From a virus: a DNA stretch of 39,401 nt. The notes beneath the pieces were generated by a model, which saw only the letters and a list, made by a program, of their open reading frames with translations, was not told the origin of the DNA and searched no databases. Shown in pieces: positions 1-5,552 of this stretch (its first letter is position 1; every line of letters begins with the position of its first letter). The position numbers and the translations under genes were made by a program. The stretch spans positions 1 to 39,401 of the IMG/VR virus record IMGVR_UViG_3300033148_001982. One strand, given 5' to 3'.

Positions 1-333
1 CTAATCTAAACTATCAATATCTAAACTATTAATAGCCGTTTCAATATCTTTATTAATAGCTTTTGCATCCTTTCCCTGTTCTAGCCTGTTCCTTTCTAAC
101 AGATACAGTAAAACGTGCGCTTTCATTCCAAACGCGCCAGACAATAAATAAAGTTTATTGATAGTCAGGTGTGCAACATAATTCTTTTTAATTCTTTGCC
201 AATGTTTTGAACTCATTTGCATAATTCTGCAAACGTCAATAACTTTTAAATTGTGGCGTATCAATAACAATTCTAATGGGTGTTTAATCTTGCTATTATT
301 TACAGAGTCTTTGCAGTTGTTTAATCTTGCCAT
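1..333 (-). CDS. HTH DNA-binding protein, putative phage regulator
   Basis: A 110-residue basic protein. Residues about 20-75 form a helix-turn-helix-like block: a leucine-rich helix ending in IRHNL, a second helix (VIDVCRIMQ), a turn (MSSKHW) and a longer helical region that reads like an Xre-type fold. The ATG at 331-333 (MARLNN) is preferred over a TTG two codons upstream. The gene is complete, with its TAG stop at the window edge. It is transcribed away from the early region, and a weak minus-strand promoter lies at 414-444. It is a candidate regulator, possibly of the palindromes found elsewhere, but nothing in the sequence links it to a specific site. It could also be a terminase-type HTH or a mobile-element regulator. 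Confidence 0.6.
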   Translation of the reverse strand: MARLNNCKDSVNNSKIKHPLELLLIRHNLKVIDVCRIMQMSSKHWQRIKKNYVAHLTINKLYLLSGAFGMKAHVLLYLLERNRLEQGKDAKAINKDIETAINSLDIDSLD

Positions 334-413
334 TATCAATAAGACCTAATCCAATTAGTTATAGGTTGGGGAGGTTTAAGAGGGGTTATCTCTCTGTCTC
401 ATCCTCATGTATG

Positions 414-444
414 CAAATTTAAGCCAATCGAATCTAATTAACAA
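414..444 (-). promoter_or_regulatory. Putative Bacteroidota-type promoter for the minus-strand HTH gene
   Basis: On the minus strand TAAATTTG (421-414) matches the TAnnTTTG -7 element, and a TTG (444-442) sits 20 bp upstream where a -33 element is expected. It would give a leader of about 75 nt before the ATG at 333. It is found by motif match alone. Confidence 0.35.
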
Positions 445-755
445 GCGAAATTCAATATTTCCCGAAGTACAAAGGTTTAGGGGATATAATACTAGGTCTG
501 TAATTATATTTTGTACCAATATTAGCTAACTAGTTGATTATCAACACATCATTAATATCAATAATTAGTTTCAATCTCAAAAAATATTAATTAAAGGAGG
601 GTACACGGTCGCAAAATCGGGCTTTTCGTTCGATACACCCCCCCCTCGAATATAGTGCGAACCCCATTTATCCTTCCCCACAAAAGACTAAAACATTCTA
701 AGGTATGGATGAATTTACCCCGAAATTAGAGCAAATTGAGTGAGTTTTGATTGGC

Positions 756-896
756 TTTGGACACGATATTTGGGAGAATGAGGGGTAAAGAAAGATAGGT
801 ATAGGTATAAATTTGCAATAATAATCGTACATATAGCTATAATTGAATAGGGACGTTTTGAGGCCACTTGGAATATTTTTGGACACTTATATTGGG
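756..896 (+). repeat. Two imperfect 19-bp direct repeats in the non-coding region
   Basis: Both copies (756-774 and 878-896) begin TTTGGACAC and end TGGG, with a diverged AT-rich centre, and are spaced 122 bp apart start to start. They sit in the leader region of the RepL-like gene and may be protein-binding sites. The core TTTGGACAC resembles, but does not equal, the TTGACA half of the GTCA-N6-TGAC sites downstream. Confidence 0.5.
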
Positions 897-954
897 TGTG
901 TTTTTATATGCTACTGAGGGGGCTAAAATGGGGGTAAATCAAGATAATGCAATA

Positions 955-962
955 TATGTTTG
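955..962 (+). promoter_or_regulatory. Possible -7 element of the RepL-like gene promoter
   Basis: TATGTTTG matches TAnnTTTG. No clear -33 TTG is visible at the right distance. Transcription from here would place the inverted repeat at 1002-1015 in the early leader, a suitable operator position. Motif-only evidence. Confidence 0.35.
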
Positions 963-1001
963 TTTTATATGTATTAATGTTGTAGTATTGCGGTGAAAAG
1001 T

Positions 1002-1015
1002 GTCAATTAACTGAC
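1002..1015. promoter_or_regulatory. GTCA-N6-TGAC inverted repeat, candidate operator
   Basis: GTCA-ATTAAC-TGAC, with the same half-sites and the same six-base spacer as two sites inside the RepL-like coding sequence (1177-1192 and 1256-1269). It lies 43 bp upstream of the start codon and is followed by a run of seven T. This looks like a dimer binding site, perhaps for autoregulation by the RepL-like protein. Confidence 0.5.
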
Positions 1016-1057
1016 GTTTTTTTCGGGTGTCAAAAACCGTGGTAAGGCAAGTATAGT

Positions 1058-1651
1058 ATGTGTTTGCTGGGTTTGAAAACCGAAAGTAGAAAAAGGAGTA
1101 AAGAGTACTCCGATTTCTCAAAATCAAAATATGCTCTACAACTCAATACAGTAAAGGATTTGCGCTATAAGTCGAATGTCAAAAAATTGACACTTTTGGA
1201 GAGGGAGAAGCTGCTATCTAATAACCCACTGGTAGGTTTAGACTTCGTTATTCCCGTCAGAAAATTGACAGTGGATAAGTCGTATAAGCTTAGTAGTGGG
1301 GTGTCTGTACCTGTCGAGTTAGATTTAGAGAGGGAGAGTGTAGTGAAGGTGTATGTTAAACCTGAGAATAGGGTTAGCATAGCTAATCTAAGTTCTGGCG
1401 CTCAGAGGCTGTATCTTCATATCCTGCATAAAGTAGAATATGGGATGGATTATGTGGAGATTAATGTAGTTGGTTATATGAAGGAGAATAGGGTAGGTTC
1501 GGTTAATACTTATAAAAAGGCATTAGATGAATTGATTAGATATTACTTTATAGCCCAAAGTAAGATAAAGGGAGTTTACTGGATTAACCCCAGGTTATTC
1601 TTCCGAGGCAATAGAAAGGATAAATACCCAAAAAATGTAAAAATTAAATAG
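1058..1651 (+). CDS. RepL-like winged-helix replication initiator/DNA-binding protein
   Basis: A 197-residue basic protein. The C-terminal half (about residues 105-195) looks like a winged helix: helices around LSSGAQRLYLHILHKV, a recognition-like helix around NTYKKALDELI, a wing, then the signature GVYWINPRLFFRGNR. That last pattern (aromatic-x-INP...F..G.R) is typical of plasmid and phage RepL-type initiators. Residues 1-100 are lysine- and serine-rich and not recognised. The start at 1058 is the only ATG near the 5' end, but a later start is possible. It heads the early gene cluster, with the next gene 6 nt downstream. Two GTCA-N6-TGAC palindromes lie inside its own coding sequence and one in the leader. 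In phage P1 the repL gene contains its own lytic origin, so this gene could both encode the initiator and carry the origin. That role is inference. A transcriptional regulator is the alternative. Confidence 0.6.
   Translation: MCLLGLKTESRKRSKEYSDFSKSKYALQLNTVKDLRYKSNVKKLTLLEREKLLSNNPLVGLDFVIPVRKLTVDKSYKLSSGVSVPVELDLERESVVKVYVKPENRVSIANLSSGAQRLYLHILHKVEYGMDYVEINVVGYMKENRVGSVNTYKKALDELIRYYFIAQSKIKGVYWINPRLFFRGNRKDKYPKNVKIK
1177..1269. promoter_or_regulatory. Two GTCA-N6-TGAC inverted repeats inside the RepL-like gene
   Basis: The first (1177-1192, TGTCAA-AAAA-TTGACA) is a perfect 16-bp palindrome and the second (1256-1269) is GTCA-GAAAAT-TGAC. They are 78 bp apart and share the spacer length of the leader site at 1002-1015. 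Intragenic sites in a rep gene fit either an embedded origin or autoregulation. Confidence 0.5.
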
Positions 1652-1657
1652 AAAGAT

Positions 1658-2008
1658 ATGAAAGAATTAACCGAAGAAGAAATAGCAAAATTCCCCCCTA
1701 AGCCAATATACCCAATGGTTCGGGTGGATGATAATGGTTACAGGGTAGCCTTTGAGACTTATTTAAGGCAGAAACATACTGATGGAAAGTGGTATGTAGT
1801 TCATTTTTTTGATATGTGGCGGAATGTAGAAAAGATTGAAGATTACCTTAATAGATTTCATCATTGGGTGTATATGTTTCAAATTAAAGGCATAATCACT
1901 CCAAATGCAAAAATAACTGATGGGGTTGGAGGTTCTAAATTAATTCACCCTTTAGACGAGAATCAGGAGGATGAGTCGGAAAGGTTAAACAAAATAATGG
2001 GGATATGA
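1658..2008 (+). CDS. Conserved small phage protein, paralogue of the gene at 2358
   Basis: 116 residues, function not recognised. It aligns along its length with the 114-residue product at 2358-2702. Both share an IYP-x-V-x-x-(D/E)DNGY opening, a block reading (R)x-KH-(T/S)-DGKWY-x-VHF, a central RFH-x-x-VYMF-x-I-(K/R)G stretch, ITP-(D/N)A, and a C-terminal L-D-(E/D)-NQEDE motif. The strict spacing indicates a common fold of mixed helix and strand with a conserved acidic tail. It starts 6 nt after the RepL-like gene and overlaps the next gene by the ATGA arrangement, so all are one transcript. No catalytic motif is visible. Confidence 0.75.
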   Translation: MKELTEEEIAKFPPKPIYPMVRVDDNGYRVAFETYLRQKHTDGKWYVVHFFDMWRNVEKIEDYLNRFHHWVYMFQIKGIITPNAKITDGVGGSKLIHPLDENQEDESERLNKIMGI

Positions 2009-2289
2009 AAGAAAAAGAAAAGTATAAGATAATACCGCACAGTATAATCCAAAACAAAGCCCACAAGATAACAGGAAGTATATTTTATGGTGAGTGCGTT
2101 ATATGTATGTTAAAGGACGGTGTAACCGCAAAAGCTTCAAACCAGTTTCCCTTTTCCCCATTTAGAACTAATTTCTTCTTTTGCAATAAACATACAGAGA
2201 AGGTTAAGACTATTAACGATAAAGAAGGGGTTTTAGAAGGGTGGTATGATAAGTATATCCGACAAGTAGAAAAGTTAGACCGAATCTAA
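2005..2289 (+). CDS. Small protein with CxxC and CxxH, possible zinc binder
   Basis: 94 residues, family unknown. CVIC (about residues 31-34) and CNKH (about 60-63) could ligate one metal ion. The rest is basic and lacks hydrophobic segments, so it is probably soluble. Its ATG overlaps the stop of the upstream gene (ATGA), which implies translational coupling. Its 3' end overlaps the palindromic element at 2273-2291 that precedes the next promoter, so stop codon and regulatory site share sequence. Confidence 0.7.
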   Translation: MKEKEKYKIIPHSIIQNKAHKITGSIFYGECVICMLKDGVTAKASNQFPFSPFRTNFFFCNKHTEKVKTINDKEGVLEGWYDKYIRQVEKLDRI

Positions 2290-2334
2290 ATAGCGAAGAA
2301 TATTAGGATATATAAAATATAATGTATAATATTG
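2273..2334 (+). promoter_or_regulatory. Early promoter with TTAGA-N5-TCTAA palindrome
   Basis: The palindrome AGTTAGA-CCGAA-TCTAAAT (2273-2291) is followed by TTAGGATA (2303-2310) and, after exactly 16 bp, TAATATTG (2327-2334), one mismatch from TAnnTTTG. The same three parts, with almost the same spacing, recur at 2819-2879, and the last two recur at 3424-3455. It would drive the gene at 2358. Confidence 0.55.
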
Positions 2335-2357
2335 TCGAGAACTAAGAAAACTAGAAT

Positions 2358-2702
2358 ATGATAATAAAAGACAAATCAATTTACCCCAATGTTAAAATAG
2401 AGGATAATGGCTATAAAATGTTGATTGAGTCATTCCTGCGAAAGAAACACAGTGATGGTAAGTGGTATTTGGTTCATTTTAGGGAGATTATTAATCTCCT
2501 GAAATGCCCTAAGCTGGAAAAGCATTTTTATGTAGATAGGTTCCATACTTATGTGTACATGTTTCTTATTCGAGGCTCTATCACCCCTGATGCACAGTAT
2601 AGCCACATAGATATGCCTGAAGATTATGTCCATAAATTAGACGACAACCAAGAGGATGAGGCTGGAAGAATGACACGCCATATACGACAATATAAAGGTT
2701 AA
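2358..2702 (+). CDS. Conserved small phage protein, paralogue of the gene at 1658
   Basis: 114 residues. It is the second copy of the family described for 1658-2008, with the same DNGY, KH-x-DGKWY-x-VHF, RFH-x-x-VYMF and NQEDE blocks. The copy differs by an insertion after the VHF block (about residues 38-50) and by a basic C-terminus. It is separated from the first copy by one unrelated gene and has its own palindrome-marked promoter. Duplication followed by independent expression suggests that the two are not redundant. Function unknown. Confidence 0.75.
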   Translation: MIIKDKSIYPNVKIEDNGYKMLIESFLRKKHSDGKWYLVHFREIINLLKCPKLEKHFYVDRFHTYVYMFLIRGSITPDAQYSHIDMPEDYVHKLDDNQEDEAGRMTRHIRQYKG

Positions 2703-2818
2703 TTTTCGATAGTTGTATCTTTTTTATTTCTAAGCTTATCAATGGGTGAAATGGTAATGTGTGGCTCATTTTGGCATATTTACACTAGTTGGTCGGAATT
2801 AATCCGATTAAAGAACTT

Positions 2819-2879
2819 ATTTAGACCGAATCTAAATAAGCTAAATGTTAGGATAATAGAAAATAAATCACAATCTTTG
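2819..2879 (+). promoter_or_regulatory. Early promoter with ATTTAGA-N5-TCTAAAT palindrome
   Basis: The 19-bp palindrome (2819-2837) has the same arms as the virion-gene sites at 13378, 21937, 27205 and 33272, but with spacer CCGAA. TTAGGATA (2848-2855) and AATCTTTG (2872-2879) follow, 16 bp apart as at the two other early promoters. The start codon at 2900 lies 20 nt beyond the -7 element. Confidence 0.6.
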
Positions 2880-2899
2880 CAAAAACGAACTAAATTAAA

Positions 2900-3109
2900 A
2901 TGGCAGATATAAGTATGTGTTTAAATAAGAGTTGTCCTATTAAAGATAAGTGCTATAGAACTACAGCTATCCCGAACGAGTTTCGCCAAGCCTACTCAGA
3001 GTTTAATTATAATAAGGAGACTGAGTCTTGCGATTACTTTTACGACGATATTTGGTCAGGTCAATTACACGCCAATAGGAGTAGCCCTACCAACGGTAAT
3101 AAAAAATGA
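2900..3109 (+). CDS. Cys-rich mini protein, paralogue of the gene at 8533
   Basis: 69 residues. The N-terminal motif C-x4-(S)CP-(I)KDKCYR and a later CD-Y pair (about residue 49) give four cysteines that could hold zinc. The product at 8533-8736 has the same pattern (MC-x3-KCPLRENCQR and a later DCD), although the rest differs. Function unknown. Such Cys clusters suggest a small structural zinc module or a protein-interaction adaptor. It has its own promoter and overlaps the next gene by 4 nt. Confidence 0.7.
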   Translation: MADISMCLNKSCPIKDKCYRTTAIPNEFRQAYSEFNYNKETESCDYFYDDIWSGQLHANRSSPTNGNKK

Positions 3110-3291
3110 TAGAAATAATCAAAATTGGAAGCCCCCCTGACAGGAATGGGGGTGATGTTACTTGTTGGTGCTGCAGGAGTGAGATGAAGTACGAGTGGTC
3201 GGATACAAATGTACGCCCTCAGTCAATTATGGATTCAATCAGAATAATTACATGTCCAATATGCTCAAACGAAATCCCAATAGCAACATGA
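3106..3291 (+). CDS. Zinc-ribbon-like mini protein
   Basis: 61 residues with CWCC near residues 21-24 and CPIC near residues 51-54. The two CxxC knuckles about 30 residues apart are the layout of a zinc ribbon. It is coupled to both neighbours by ATGA overlaps. Family not recognised. It may bind nucleic acid or be part of a multi-subunit phage protein. Confidence 0.65.
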   Translation: MIEIIKIGSPPDRNGGDVTCWCCRSEMKYEWSDTNVRPQSIMDSIRIITCPICSNEIPIAT

Positions 3292-3422
3292 AGGGCTACT
3301 TAAAATCGCCATTCGCAAGGTTTTTGCTTCATGTGTTTGCACTGACGATACTACTATTAATAGTTGACCAGTCGTTGCACCCTATAGCTTTTCAAATCCC
3401 ATGCAGGTATATTTGGAGATAA
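3288..3422 (+). CDS. Short single-pass membrane protein
   Basis: 44 residues starting at the ATG that overlaps the previous stop (ATGA), which is why this start is preferred over upstream ATGs in the same frame that lie wholly within the preceding gene. A basic start (KGYLKS...R) is followed by one hydrophobic helix (about residues 11-26, FLLHVFALTILLLIV) and a short tail with a cysteine. It could be a small inner-membrane protein made early in infection, for example in superinfection exclusion. That role is a guess from topology alone. Confidence 0.5.
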   Translation: MKGYLKSPFARFLLHVFALTILLLIVDQSLHPIAFQIPCRYIWR

Positions 3423-3423
3423 G

Positions 3424-3455
3424 TTAGGATATTTAGTAAATAATTACAATCTTTG
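3424..3455 (+). promoter_or_regulatory. Early promoter TTAGGATA-N16-AATCTTTG
   Basis: TTAGGATA (3424-3431) and AATCTTTG (3448-3455) with the same 16-bp spacing as the promoters before 2358 and 2900, here without the upstream palindrome. The gene at 3489 follows after a 33-nt gap. Confidence 0.55.
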
Positions 3456-3488
3456 TGGAATAAATTAATATAAACTAAACTAAAACAA

Positions 3489-3713
3489 ATGTTTGAAATA
3501 TTTAGGAGCAGAAAAGTTAAGCTAGAGCTAGCAAAGAAGGTAAATAAAGAGTTAAGAAACAGGTTGGCATTAGAAACCAGTCGGGTGGTTAGTTTGAAGG
3601 TTGCTGTATCTATAAGAGAAAAGCTAATTAGACAGTTAGAGAGGGATGTTATTGAGTTAGAGAGGGATGTTATTGAGGCTGAGAGTGGCGTAACGATAGT
3701 TCAAGTTAGCTAG
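3489..3713 (+). CDS. Small coiled-coil protein with an internal 7-residue duplication
   Basis: 74 residues, highly charged and almost wholly helical. Heptad-like leucine/valine spacing runs from about residue 12 to 68. The heptad LERDVIE occurs twice in tandem because the DNA carries a perfect 21-bp duplication (3636-3677), which lengthens the coil by two turns without breaking the frame. No membrane segment. Function unknown. The stop overlaps the GTG start of the next gene by one base. Confidence 0.65.
   Translation: MFEIFRSRKVKLELAKKVNKELRNRLALETSRVVSLKVAVSIREKLIRQLERDVIELERDVIEAESGVTIVQVS
3636..3677 (+). repeat. Perfect tandem duplication of 21 bp within a coding sequence
   Basis: Unit 3636-3656 is repeated exactly at 3657-3677, in frame and encoding two LERDVIE heptads. 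The absence of any difference between copies indicates a recent event. Confidence 0.9.
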
Positions 3714-3982
3714 TGGATAAGGTGGGAGAAATAGACAGCCTTGATTCAATAGAGAAGCTCTCTATTTATATGCACTACTTTGTTAATAATAACACACTAA
3801 AGATAGTTTATGGGGGGGTTTTTGTCTACTCTTTTGACGATTTCATTTCAAAAGACAGGATAGATATTAGGGATATGGGTGAAAGTTGGAAGACTAATGG
3901 TATGGCGAGTAGATTTTGGGTGCAGTTGGGCGGTATTTACGATTACTATTGGAAGTTTAAGGATGAAATTACATTGATATAG
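3713..3982 (+). CDS. Hypothetical early protein
   Basis: 89 residues beginning at a GTG that overlaps the upstream TAG by one base. No other in-frame start is near, and the tight packing favours it. The protein is mixed strand and helix with many aromatics in its second half (FWVQLGG-x-YDYYWKF). No metal or nucleotide motif. Not recognised. Confidence 0.6.
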   Translation: MDKVGEIDSLDSIEKLSIYMHYFVNNNTLKIVYGGVFVYSFDDFISKDRIDIRDMGESWKTNGMASRFWVQLGGIYDYYWKFKDEITLI

Positions 3983-3985
3983 TAG

Positions 3986-4192
3986 ATGGAGCAGAACTTT
4001 AGGGGACAGGTTGTAGCAATATGGAAAGATTTAGACTTTAATGGAAAGTTGATAGCTAAAATTGACACTAATCCTGAAATGCACTTCTTTGTAAACAGAT
4101 TAAAGGTTAAGGAAGGCGATATTGTGGAAATTATAAAAGAGGAAAACGAAATGAATTATAAATCAGTAAAAGTGAAAGTAATAACTAAATAA
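3986..4192 (+). CDS. Cold-shock/OB-fold-like small protein
   Basis: 68 residues. The opening FRGQVVAIWKDL, a central HFFVNRLKVKEGD-x-V and the end YKSVKVKVI reproduce the order of a cold-shock domain: a first strand G-x-V, an FF-x-x-L strand, a GD-x-V turn, and a final A/S-V-x-V strand. The RNP1 motif is not conserved, so nucleic-acid binding is uncertain. It lies directly ahead of the SSB-like gene, which suits a nucleic-acid role. Assignment rests on pattern, not on a database match. Confidence 0.45.
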   Translation: MEQNFRGQVVAIWKDLDFNGKLIAKIDTNPEMHFFVNRLKVKEGDIVEIIKEENEMNYKSVKVKVITK

Positions 4193-4202
4193 AAACAAAA
4201 AA

Positions 4203-4496
4203 ATGGCAGAAAAGAAAGAAAAGATTTATGCGGCAGGACTAAGAACCTTCCCGAAACATGAAAACGCACCTGATTTCGTATTAGGAACGCTAATTATCAC
4301 TCCAAACGAATTATTTTCGTGGTTAAAAGAGAATGAGCAATATTTGACTGAGTATAAAGATACTAAACAGTTGAAATTGCAGATATTAAATGGCGATAAA
4401 GGGATTTATACAGTTGTCGATACATGGAAGCCAAGTGGAGAAGGTAAAACTGAAACAGCTAAGGCTGAAGCGCCTTCAGATGACCTTCCTTTTTAA
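4203..4496 (+). CDS. Single-stranded DNA-binding-like protein
   Basis: 97 residues. The body (about 1-75) is small and beta-rich, including GLRTFPKH and LGTLIITPNEL. It is followed by a low-complexity linker rich in K/E/T/A/P and the acidic tip DDLPF. A linker ending in D-D-x-P-F is the hallmark of bacterial and phage SSB proteins and recruits replication partners. The core is shorter than in bacterial SSB (about 110 residues for the OB fold), so it is probably a reduced phage type. Place in the early region behind the RepL-like gene fits DNA replication. DNA binding itself is inferred. Confidence 0.65.
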   Translation: MAEKKEKIYAAGLRTFPKHENAPDFVLGTLIITPNELFSWLKENEQYLTEYKDTKQLKLQILNGDKGIYTVVDTWKPSGEGKTETAKAEAPSDDLPF

Positions 4497-4502
4497 ATTT
4501 GT

Positions 4503-4610
4503 ATGGAAAATGAAAAAGTAAAGTTTAGTTGCCAACATAATCGCTATACAATTCTAGGCAGGTACGCAGTCTGTCGGGATTGTGAGTTTCGTTGGATTTA
4601 TAAAATTTAA
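4503..4610 (+). CDS. Mini protein with CxH and CxxC, possible zinc knuckle
   Basis: 35 residues from the ATG at 4503. It carries CQH (about 10-12) and CRDC (about 24-27), the order and spacing of a compact zinc knuckle, and ends in an aromatic/basic tail (FRWIYKI). It lies 6 nt after the SSB-like gene in the same strand. It is short, but the paired metal-ligand motifs argue that it is real. Confidence 0.5.
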   Translation: MENEKVKFSCQHNRYTILGRYAVCRDCEFRWIYKI

Positions 4611-4636
4611 TTTAAACTATAAAATTGAAATCTATA

Positions 4637-4801
4637 ATGATTACTGAAGAATTACTAAAGGATATGATAGTAGATAGCAAAATTGGTGAATACGAAAAGG
4701 GGATTAAGCTAGAGTGTATTAAGATCGCTAGTAATTACGCCTTCGATGCATCGGATTTAATTATAAAGGCTAAGAAGCTCTATGACTTTATTTGCCTGTG
4801 A
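4637..4801 (+). CDS. Small helical hypothetical protein
   Basis: 54 residues from the ATG at 4637, entirely helical by residue pattern, acidic in the first third and basic near the end (KAKKLYDF). An A-rich stretch precedes the start. Not recognised. Its stop overlaps a possible GTG start for a 27-residue product. Confidence 0.5.
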   Translation: MITEELLKDMIVDSKIGEYEKGIKLECIKIASNYAFDASDLIIKAKKLYDFICL

Positions 4802-4881
4802 ACATATTTGATAATGTAAAGCTACGTGAAGTTAAAAAATCTACTCTGGTCGGAGAGAAGGTATTATCCTCTAGGAATTAG
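4798..4881 (+). CDS. Very small ORF, possibly 3'-truncated
   Basis: 27 residues from a GTG overlapping the previous stop (GTGA). The sequence looks protein-like (KLREVKKSTLVGEKVL), and beyond the TAG at 4879-4881 the same frame remains open for 19 more codons to a TGA at 4939-4941. Either the gene is short or a stop mutation has shortened it. TAG is used as a normal stop elsewhere here, so recoding is unlikely. Confidence 0.3.
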   Translation: MNIFDNVKLREVKKSTLVGEKVLSSRN

Positions 4882-5041
4882 CAAAGTCGAGTTTACGTAG
4901 TTGTTTTATCTCACGTCTCGGCAAAGGATAGTAAAGACTGACAGCAGGGAAATAGCCGCAGCCCTTTTTGGGTAAAATAAAGCAAATAAAAATAAGATAT
5001 GGAAGGTTTTTTACTAAATCGCCAACAAGATTAGATAAACT

Positions 5042-5224
5042 ATGATAGCGGTAGAAAGAATGCAACAAGACGTTTCGGATTATATCCTTAAAAAGAAGGG
5101 CGTGAGGGTTAATGTTAATATTAAGAAAGGGTTAGATAGTCGTAGCCCTTTCTTCCCAATAGATTATGCTCGCGAAGTAGCTAGGTTATTTGAGGCTTGG
5201 GTAAAAACTGACGGATTCTATTAA
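5042..5224 (+). CDS. Small hypothetical protein
   Basis: 60 residues. A basic, helix-leaning protein with a central strand-like piece (VRVNVNIKKG) and an aromatic C-terminal helix (VARLFEAWVKTDGFY). No recognised family. It closes the early gene cluster. The promoter of the chaperonin operon follows 17 nt after its stop. Confidence 0.6.
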   Translation: MIAVERMQQDVSDYILKKKGVRVNVNIKKGLDSRSPFFPIDYAREVARLFEAWVKTDGFY

Positions 5225-5241
5225 TATTAGATAAATTTTAC

Positions 5242-5249
5242 TATCTTTG
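5242..5249 (+). promoter_or_regulatory. -7 element of the chaperonin-operon promoter
   Basis: TATCTTTG is a perfect TAnnTTTG. The ATG at 5255 begins only 5 nt after it, so the first gene would have almost no leader. No palindrome and no clear -33 TTG are seen upstream, only a TTAGATA at 5227-5233. Internal genes of the operon have ATGA or short-gap starts and so do not depend on this leader. Confidence 0.6.
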
Positions 5250-5254
5250 CCAAA

Positions 5255-5536
5255 ATGAGCCACATTAGAGAAATACGAAAAATTACAATAGGTTTCGACC
5301 CAAAAGATGCTATGGTTTTCTTAGTAGGTCAAATAGCTGCAGGTGGAAAATCAGGTTATAGGGTAAGCTCAATAATTGAAGAGCAAAAACACTTTATATT
5401 ATTTGGAATAAAAAGATATAATGTATATATTGCAACCCTAAAAGGAGATGAAGTAATGTGGAAATCTTTCGAGGGTGTTCCCGTTACATTAGAATATAGC
5501 TTGCCTGGAGATGTAGAAGACATCACAGTAGGATAG
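5255..5536 (+). CDS. Hypothetical protein, first gene of the chaperonin operon
   Basis: 93 residues, beta-rich, with a glycine-containing turn (VGQIAAGGKSGYRV) and several alternating hydrophobic strands (HFILFGIKRYNVYIATL). No motif recognised and no membrane segment. It precedes the triple GroES-like gene by 16 nt, so a role connected with that operon is possible but unproven. Start codon and -7 element are only 5 nt apart, which suggests a leaderless or near-leaderless message. Confidence 0.65.
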   Translation: MSHIREIRKITIGFDPKDAMVFLVGQIAAGGKSGYRVSSIIEEQKHFILFGIKRYNVYIATLKGDEVMWKSFEGVPVTLEYSLPGDVEDITVG

Positions 5537-5552
5537 AATAAAATAAAACAGA

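Larger units (their letters stand above)
340..1057. other. Long non-coding region upstream of the RepL-like gene
   Basis: About 718 bp without a convincing gene on either strand. It contains an eight-C run (about 638-645) inside otherwise AT-rich DNA, flanked by TTCGA and TCGAA arms. It also holds two 19-bp direct repeats (756-774 and 878-896), a possible -7 element at 808-815, another at 955-962, and an inverted repeat at 1002-1015. The position ahead of a replication-initiator-like gene makes an origin or control region plausible. This is inference: no DnaA boxes or iteron array were recognised. Confidence 0.5.

Noticed and set aside
698-1127. Two minus-strand ORFs of 62 codons
   Set aside because: Composition is not protein-like, no start signals are near, and one overlaps the RepL-like gene. 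Taken as chance frames in the non-coding region.
3195-3287. Upstream extension of the 44-residue membrane protein
   Set aside because: The extension overlaps the zinc-ribbon gene in another frame, and the ATGA overlap at 3288 is the usual pattern here.
4879-4881. Reading of TAG as a sense codon, as in some crAss-like phages
   Set aside because: TAG ends several clearly real genes (for example the RepL-like, terminase and capsid genes), so TAG recoding is not supported in this window.
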